A DNA stretch of 46,525 bases from assembly GCA_964400875.1 (NCBI GenBank), contig CAYNWK010000015.1, positions 1 to 46,525 on the forward strand, written 5' to 3'. A program made the position numbers and the translations under genes. The notes below the pieces were generated by a model. It searched no databases. It was not told the origin of the DNA and was given only the letters and a program-made list of their open reading frames with translations. Within the stretch, counting starts at the first letter, position 1. The number at the start of each line of letters is the position of its first letter. Origin of the DNA: CAYNWK01 sp964400875. GTDB lineage: Bacteria; Chloroflexota; Anaerolineae; Anaerolineales; UBA4823. Positions 42,757-46,525 of the stretch are shown in pieces.

Positions 42757-44463
42757 ATGGAGCGTACCGTCCCCAGTACGGCTTCCGAGGAGATAGAACT
42801 TTACCTGCGCACGTATTATTCCTTGCTGCGCTCCTCGGCTGAAGTCCAGATACGTACACTGGAAGAAGCGCACATTCAGATGCGTTCTTTGCTGCATACC
42901 GGCGCACGCGAACAGACGCCGGATATGTCCGCGTTTATATACAGTTTGCTGCGCTTGCCGGACTGCATGCCTGATGTCGAACTGGTCGTTTTAGGCCAGA
43001 GTCCGGCTGTTTTTGCAAGGCGAGGCTATCCAGATGTGGAGGCCTGGGAGCAGGTTTATGCGCCTGCCCGGCGGCGGCGTTGCTTTTTTGATGGAAAGCG
43101 GACTTTAGCCTGTTTTATCGCCAGCCGTAGTGATATCGATGACGTGCTGCCAATGCTAACCGCCTACCAGATCGAGTGGAATAAGCTGCATTATCGCCTG
43201 CAAAACTTGCCGCGTTCGCTTAACCTCGAAAAAGTGCTGCACGAGGCCGGTGAGTTTCGCAGGCTGGCCCAGTCTCTGGAGATTCCGGAGGATGATTTCT
43301 CTCGGCTGTGTGCAGTCTTGGATGAAAGGGCCGCCAGCGTGTTAGCGCACATTGCTGCGCAGCCCTGTCGCTTGAGCGTGCAGCTGCTCAGCGGTTCGTT
43401 GAACGAATATTGGCGGGCGACGCGCTTATGGTGGGAAAATATCGAGCGCGCCTGCCCAGAGATCGTCGATCGGCCGGTTTATTTCATATCCAGCAATACG
43501 CACAGCGTGGTTAACCTGCTTTCCGGTTTTGCGCTGCAGCATCGCCAGGCGCTGCTTTCCTACCTGCGGCAGCCCGAAAACGCCGATCTGCTGGACGAAT
43601 GGAACCAGATTCAAGCGAGCCGGGTGCCTTCCAGCGAGGAAAACTTCCTGTACTATCTGCTCAAACGATATCTGCAGACTCCTCCAGATCCATCTATTAT
43701 TGAGAGCTATTGCCAAAACGAAGTCGATCGCGGCATACTGCGTGTTAACAGCCAGGATAGCTTCGACCTTGAAGCCCAGGTGTTCGAGTTGGCCAGTCTG
43801 AGTCCAGAGGAGCTGGACCCGCGCCTGGGTAGAGATTTGGGCTGCCTTGAAACCAGCGATGCGCTGATCCTGAACATCGATTACCCTTTAGGCCTTTCGG
43901 CGTACAACATCCTGGCGAAGATCGCCGAACAAGTCGGTGAAGTTTTAGGCGTGTACGTCATCGGGAAATCCGCTACGCTCAACGGCGTGATCGGAGATGT
44001 GCTGATCCCCAACGTGGTTCACGACGAACAATCCCAAAACACTTACCTGTTTTCCAACAGCTTCGATGCCGCCGATGTAGCCCCCAACCTGGTGTACGGA
44101 ACGGTTTTAGACAATCAGAAGGCCGTTACCGTGCGCGGGACGTTCTTGCAGAACGATCAATATATGGATGTGTTTTACCGGGAGGGGTACACCGATATTG
44201 AGATGGAAGCCGGGCCTTATCTATCGGCGGTCTATGAGATGTACCGCCCACAACGCCATCCAACCAATGAGATCGTCAACCTGTACGGACTGCCGTTTGA
44301 TTTGGGCGTGCTGCATTACGCCTCGGATACGCCTTTGAGCAAGGGAAGGAATCTGGGGGCCAGCAACCTCTCTTACTACGGCATGGATTCCACTTACGCG
44401 GTGACGATCGCGATTCTGAGACGGGTCTTCGAGCTGGAACGGGAACGTCTGCGTAAAAATTGA
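42757..44463 (+). CDS. Unknown protein with nucleoside-phosphorylase-like C-terminal part
   Basis: 568 residues, starting 5 nt after the small membrane protein gene. The first 350 residues are mostly helical and carry no family I recognise. The last 200 recall the phosphorylase superfamily: 'GKSATLNGVIGDVLIPNVVHDEQSQNTY' resembles the phosphate/nucleoside-binding stretch, and 'IEMEAGPYLSAVYEM' resembles the conserved Met-Glu segment that holds the ribose. 'YYGMDSTYAVTIAILRRVFE' ends the domain. If right, it would act on a nucleoside or similar base-linked compound, in line with purine-like chemistry in this run. No signal peptide or membrane segment is present. Confidence 0.7.
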   Translation: MERTVPSTASEEIELYLRTYYSLLRSSAEVQIRTLEEAHIQMRSLLHTGAREQTPDMSAFIYSLLRLPDCMPDVELVVLGQSPAVFARRGYPDVEAWEQVYAPARRRRCFFDGKRTLACFIASRSDIDDVLPMLTAYQIEWNKLHYRLQNLPRSLNLEKVLHEAGEFRRLAQSLEIPEDDFSRLCAVLDERAASVLAHIAAQPCRLSVQLLSGSLNEYWRATRLWWENIERACPEIVDRPVYFISSNTHSVVNLLSGFALQHRQALLSYLRQPENADLLDEWNQIQASRVPSSEENFLYYLLKRYLQTPPDPSIIESYCQNEVDRGILRVNSQDSFDLEAQVFELASLSPEELDPRLGRDLGCLETSDALILNIDYPLGLSAYNILAKIAEQVGEVLGVYVIGKSATLNGVIGDVLIPNVVHDEQSQNTYLFSNSFDAADVAPNLVYGTVLDNQKAVTVRGTFLQNDQYMDVFYREGYTDIEMEAGPYLSAVYEMYRPQRHPTNEIVNLYGLPFDLGVLHYASDTPLSKGRNLGASNLSYYGMDSTYAVTIAILRRVFELERERLRKN

Positions 44464-44474
44464 ACCCGGATCGA

Positions 44475-46268
44475 TCACTTGGAGTCAAAGCGGTATACCG
44501 TTGCGCGGTCGAAGTGGGCGGCGATTTGCGCCGAATTCAAGGCGACGTCTCCTGCCAGACCCTCTCTATCTAGGACTTCATCCAGGGTCTGCCCGTACTT
44601 CTCGCCGACTACGACCCAGGCGCGCCGGTAGGGCTTTTCCCCTTCGTAAAAAAAATCCCTCGAAATCCCGTAAGCGGTGAAATAATATTCGAGCATGGCA
44701 CGCAGCGGGGCATCTGCAGCGACCGTGTCGCCAGCTTGCAGCTGGTCTTCGAGGTAGACTGCGATCTGTTCCTCGAGCCCCTGGTTTTGCACTGGCGGCC
44801 GATACGCGGCCGCTGTGGCGTACAGGTGCCATGCAGGGAGGGCTAATACCAGGACTGCCAGCAATAAACGCCTGCTGGTTTCCTGGATTTTTATGGGCAG
44901 CAGGCTGAACAAGCCGACCCATCCTGCCGCCGACCAGACCAGGTAGAGCGGCAGCAAGAACAACCAGATGCGCGCCAGGGGAGCGACGCGCTGCATCGCC
45001 AGCGCTCCGCCAATCCATAGGAGGGCTGCAATCTGCAGTGGGACTTTGTGCGACGAGATGCGCCTGTGCAGGGCAGTCGCGAAGGCAAACCCGATTATGG
45101 AGACTAGGATGGCGAAACGGGGGACATCTTTCATCCATAATTCCCAGGCGCTGCTGGCGCGTCCGGGTATACTCTCCAAGAAGTCTCCCCAGCTGAGGGA
45201 GGAGACGAAATTATTGCCGGCCAGTGAATCCCAGCCTGTGCCAATTAGGATTACGGGGGAATACAGCAAAACGGTAAGCAGGAGAACCGCCAACCCGCTG
45301 AACACCAGTTTTCCAAGAAACTTCCAACTTTCTTGCTGGTTGATGTCCTTTGCAATCATCGATAATAACAGCCATATCACCACCATCCCGAAGGGGTAGA
45401 GCATGATTGGTATCGTGTAGAAACCTAGGGTCGAAACCAGGATCAAAGCGCCCCAGGCGAATGGGCTGGGGTGTCGTTTCAGATATTCGCCAAGCATGAC
45501 CGCAAATAGGGTAAACAGTGCGATCAAAGCATAGCCTCGGGCGTTCGTGGAGTAGTTGATCAGCGCGCTGAAAACCGCTGCAAGCGCAGCGCCAATTAAT
45601 CCGGTCGCCCGGTTGTAAACCAGCCACCCCACGCCGTATGCAGCCGGCACAGTCAACACTCCCGCCAGGTAAGCGGGCAGCCGCACTGTCCAGGGATGGT
45701 TCCCTAATATCCGGGTAGAAAAGATAACCAGCAGCGTGTGGAAGATGTGGTTGTTGGGCAGGTGATAATCACTCATCGCGTAGCGTAAGGGCCGGGCGGC
45801 AAAGGCGATGTACGTATAAGCCTCATCGTGCAGCATAGGCGCAAACAGCGTCAACCCCCGAATAGCCGCTGCCAGCAGGGTGATACCGGCCAACACGAGC
45901 AGGTAGAAGCGTTCGTCCTTGGAGGGCTGCAGCGCCCGGAAAATCTGGCTGAGGTCGTCACGCAGGGAATACGACGCGATGCTACGAATCAGCCTGACGC
46001 TCCAAATCCGCAGCATATGGCGCAAAAATATACTGGCTGTCCCCAAGCCGATGAGCGCAAGCCCGCTCCAGCGAAGGATGGGGATCAATCGCTGGTACAG
46101 CAATGGGGAAAAGCTCTCCAGCGACCCATCCCGCGCGGCCAGGTCCAGGATCGCTTTCAGGTTTGGGTAAGGCAGGAACGAGGTTATAAGAAGGAGCAGA
46201 CCGGAGGACAAGCAAAGCGCAGCCAGTCCGAGCGGTAGATTTCGAGAGAGTTTATCTTTGTTGGGCAT
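44475..46268 (-). CDS. GT39/ArnT-like membrane glycosyltransferase
   Basis: 597 residues with about ten or more membrane helices. After two N-terminal helices, the first loop carries 'APMLHDEAYTYIAFA', with the Asp-Glu typical of the PMT/ArnT group (GT-C fold), followed by 'HLPNNHIFHTLLV' and 'GNHPWTVRLPAYLAG'. The C-terminal 100 residues are soluble and probably extracytoplasmic. It should move a sugar from a lipid-phosphate donor to an envelope acceptor. It is convergent with the operon end, 11 nt away, with no visible terminator. Confidence 0.87.
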   Translation of the reverse strand: MPNKDKLSRNLPLGLAALCLSSGLLLLITSFLPYPNLKAILDLAARDGSLESFSPLLYQRLIPILRWSGLALIGLGTASIFLRHMLRIWSVRLIRSIASYSLRDDLSQIFRALQPSKDERFYLLVLAGITLLAAAIRGLTLFAPMLHDEAYTYIAFAARPLRYAMSDYHLPNNHIFHTLLVIFSTRILGNHPWTVRLPAYLAGVLTVPAAYGVGWLVYNRATGLIGAALAAVFSALINYSTNARGYALIALFTLFAVMLGEYLKRHPSPFAWGALILVSTLGFYTIPIMLYPFGMVVIWLLLSMIAKDINQQESWKFLGKLVFSGLAVLLLTVLLYSPVILIGTGWDSLAGNNFVSSLSWGDFLESIPGRASSAWELWMKDVPRFAILVSIIGFAFATALHRRISSHKVPLQIAALLWIGGALAMQRVAPLARIWLFLLPLYLVWSAAGWVGLFSLLPIKIQETSRRLLLAVLVLALPAWHLYATAAAYRPPVQNQGLEEQIAVYLEDQLQAGDTVAADAPLRAMLEYYFTAYGISRDFFYEGEKPYRRAWVVVGEKYGQTLDEVLDREGLAGDVALNSAQIAAHFDRATVYRFDSK

Positions 46269-46291
46269 CCTTCAGGAAAGAACCGCTAGGT

Positions 46292-46525
46292 TTAGAGGAG
46301 GTCCAGCTTGGACGCCTCAGCGACAGCTGCAGCGCGCGAGTCGACGCTCAGCTTCTGGTAGATATGCGTCAGATGGGCTTTGATGGTGCGCTCGGTGATC
46401 CCCAGGCGGTAGGCGATCTCCTTATTGCGTTCACCGCTCGCGACTCCCTCCAATACTTCTATCTCCCGAACTAGCTACACATCACTTTCAAAAATAAGGC
46501 TTGAAACGGAGCGGGATGGGACGAT
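46292..46525 (-). pseudogene. C-terminal end of a LuxR/NarL-type regulator, broken by an in-frame stop
   Basis: The minus strand from 46474 to 46292 encodes a typical LuxR helix-turn-helix ('REIEVLEGVASGERNKEIAYRLGITERTIKAHLTHIYQKL' read in pieces) ending at TAA 46292-46294. Immediately before 'LVREIEVL' the same frame has TAG (46475-46477), where a Leu or similar residue is expected, and the upstream frame does not look like a receiver linker. Either the gene is broken, or the sequence near the window edge has an error or an unrelated junction. The rest of the gene lies outside. Confidence 0.6.

Noticed and set aside
1..46525. In-frame TGA selenoprotein genes in the window
   Set aside because: All recognised proteins have family-normal lengths and conserved ends, so no UGA needs to be read as selenocysteine here. 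Systematic SECIS searching was not possible.

Overview
The window looks like a chromosomal segment of an anaerobic or facultative member of the Chloroflexota, most likely an Anaerolineae-type bacterium. This is inferred from gene content, not from a search. The clues are: a membrane-anchored kinase with several GAF domains; TPR and LysM surface proteins with Thr/Pro-rich linkers; a short (alpha-type) glutamine synthetase; a coenzyme F420 biosynthesis and utilisation set; a selenocysteine tRNA; and moderately GC-rich coding sequence.

Positions 1-21.2 kb are mixed housekeeping genes on both strands. They comprise a two-gene operon (TPR protein and giant sensor histidine kinase), a LysM lipoprotein, an M50 membrane protease, tRNA-Sec (selC), a two-winged-helix protein of unknown role, glnA, a queuosine-precursor transporter (VUT/YhhQ family), an alpha/beta hydrolase, a hydrolase fused to an acyl-CoA synthetase, an M3 oligopeptidase, a small membrane protein, a YjbQ-family protein, a YqhQ-family membrane protein, an M20 dipeptidase and a MOSC protein. 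Several clean hairpin terminators separate convergent units.

Positions 21.3-44.5 kb form one 23-kb co-directional run of 21 genes with short or overlapping junctions, preceded by a promoter-like sequence and a foldable leader of about 100 nt. Three molybdenum-hydroxylase modules are spread through it. Module 1 is a separate FAD subunit plus an FeS-Mo fusion, followed after two genes by a clear SsnA aminohydrolase. That gene set recalls the ssnA-ygfM-xdhD block of the E. coli selenium-dependent hydroxylase region. Module 2 is a second FAD subunit plus FeS-Mo fusion. Module 3 is a FAD-FeS fusion with no Mo subunit, preceded by an XdhC-type maturation factor. Between modules 1 and 2 lies most of an F420 pathway (F420:NADPH oxidoreductase, CofE, FbiB-C-like reductase, CofD, CofC) together with two F420-type enzymes (FDOR/PPOX and LLM). 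A Nudix hydrolase, a tyrosine phosphatase, a thioesterase, an MscS channel, a CBS-containing Mn-type pyrophosphatase, a small membrane protein and a 568-residue protein with a nucleoside-phosphorylase-like end complete the run.

The working model is inference: the run encodes catabolism of N-heterocycles or purine-like compounds by Mo (possibly selenido-Mo) hydroxylases, physically joined to F420 synthesis. The last 2 kb hold a convergent glycosyltransferase-39-like membrane protein and the end of a LuxR-type regulator that is interrupted by an in-frame stop.
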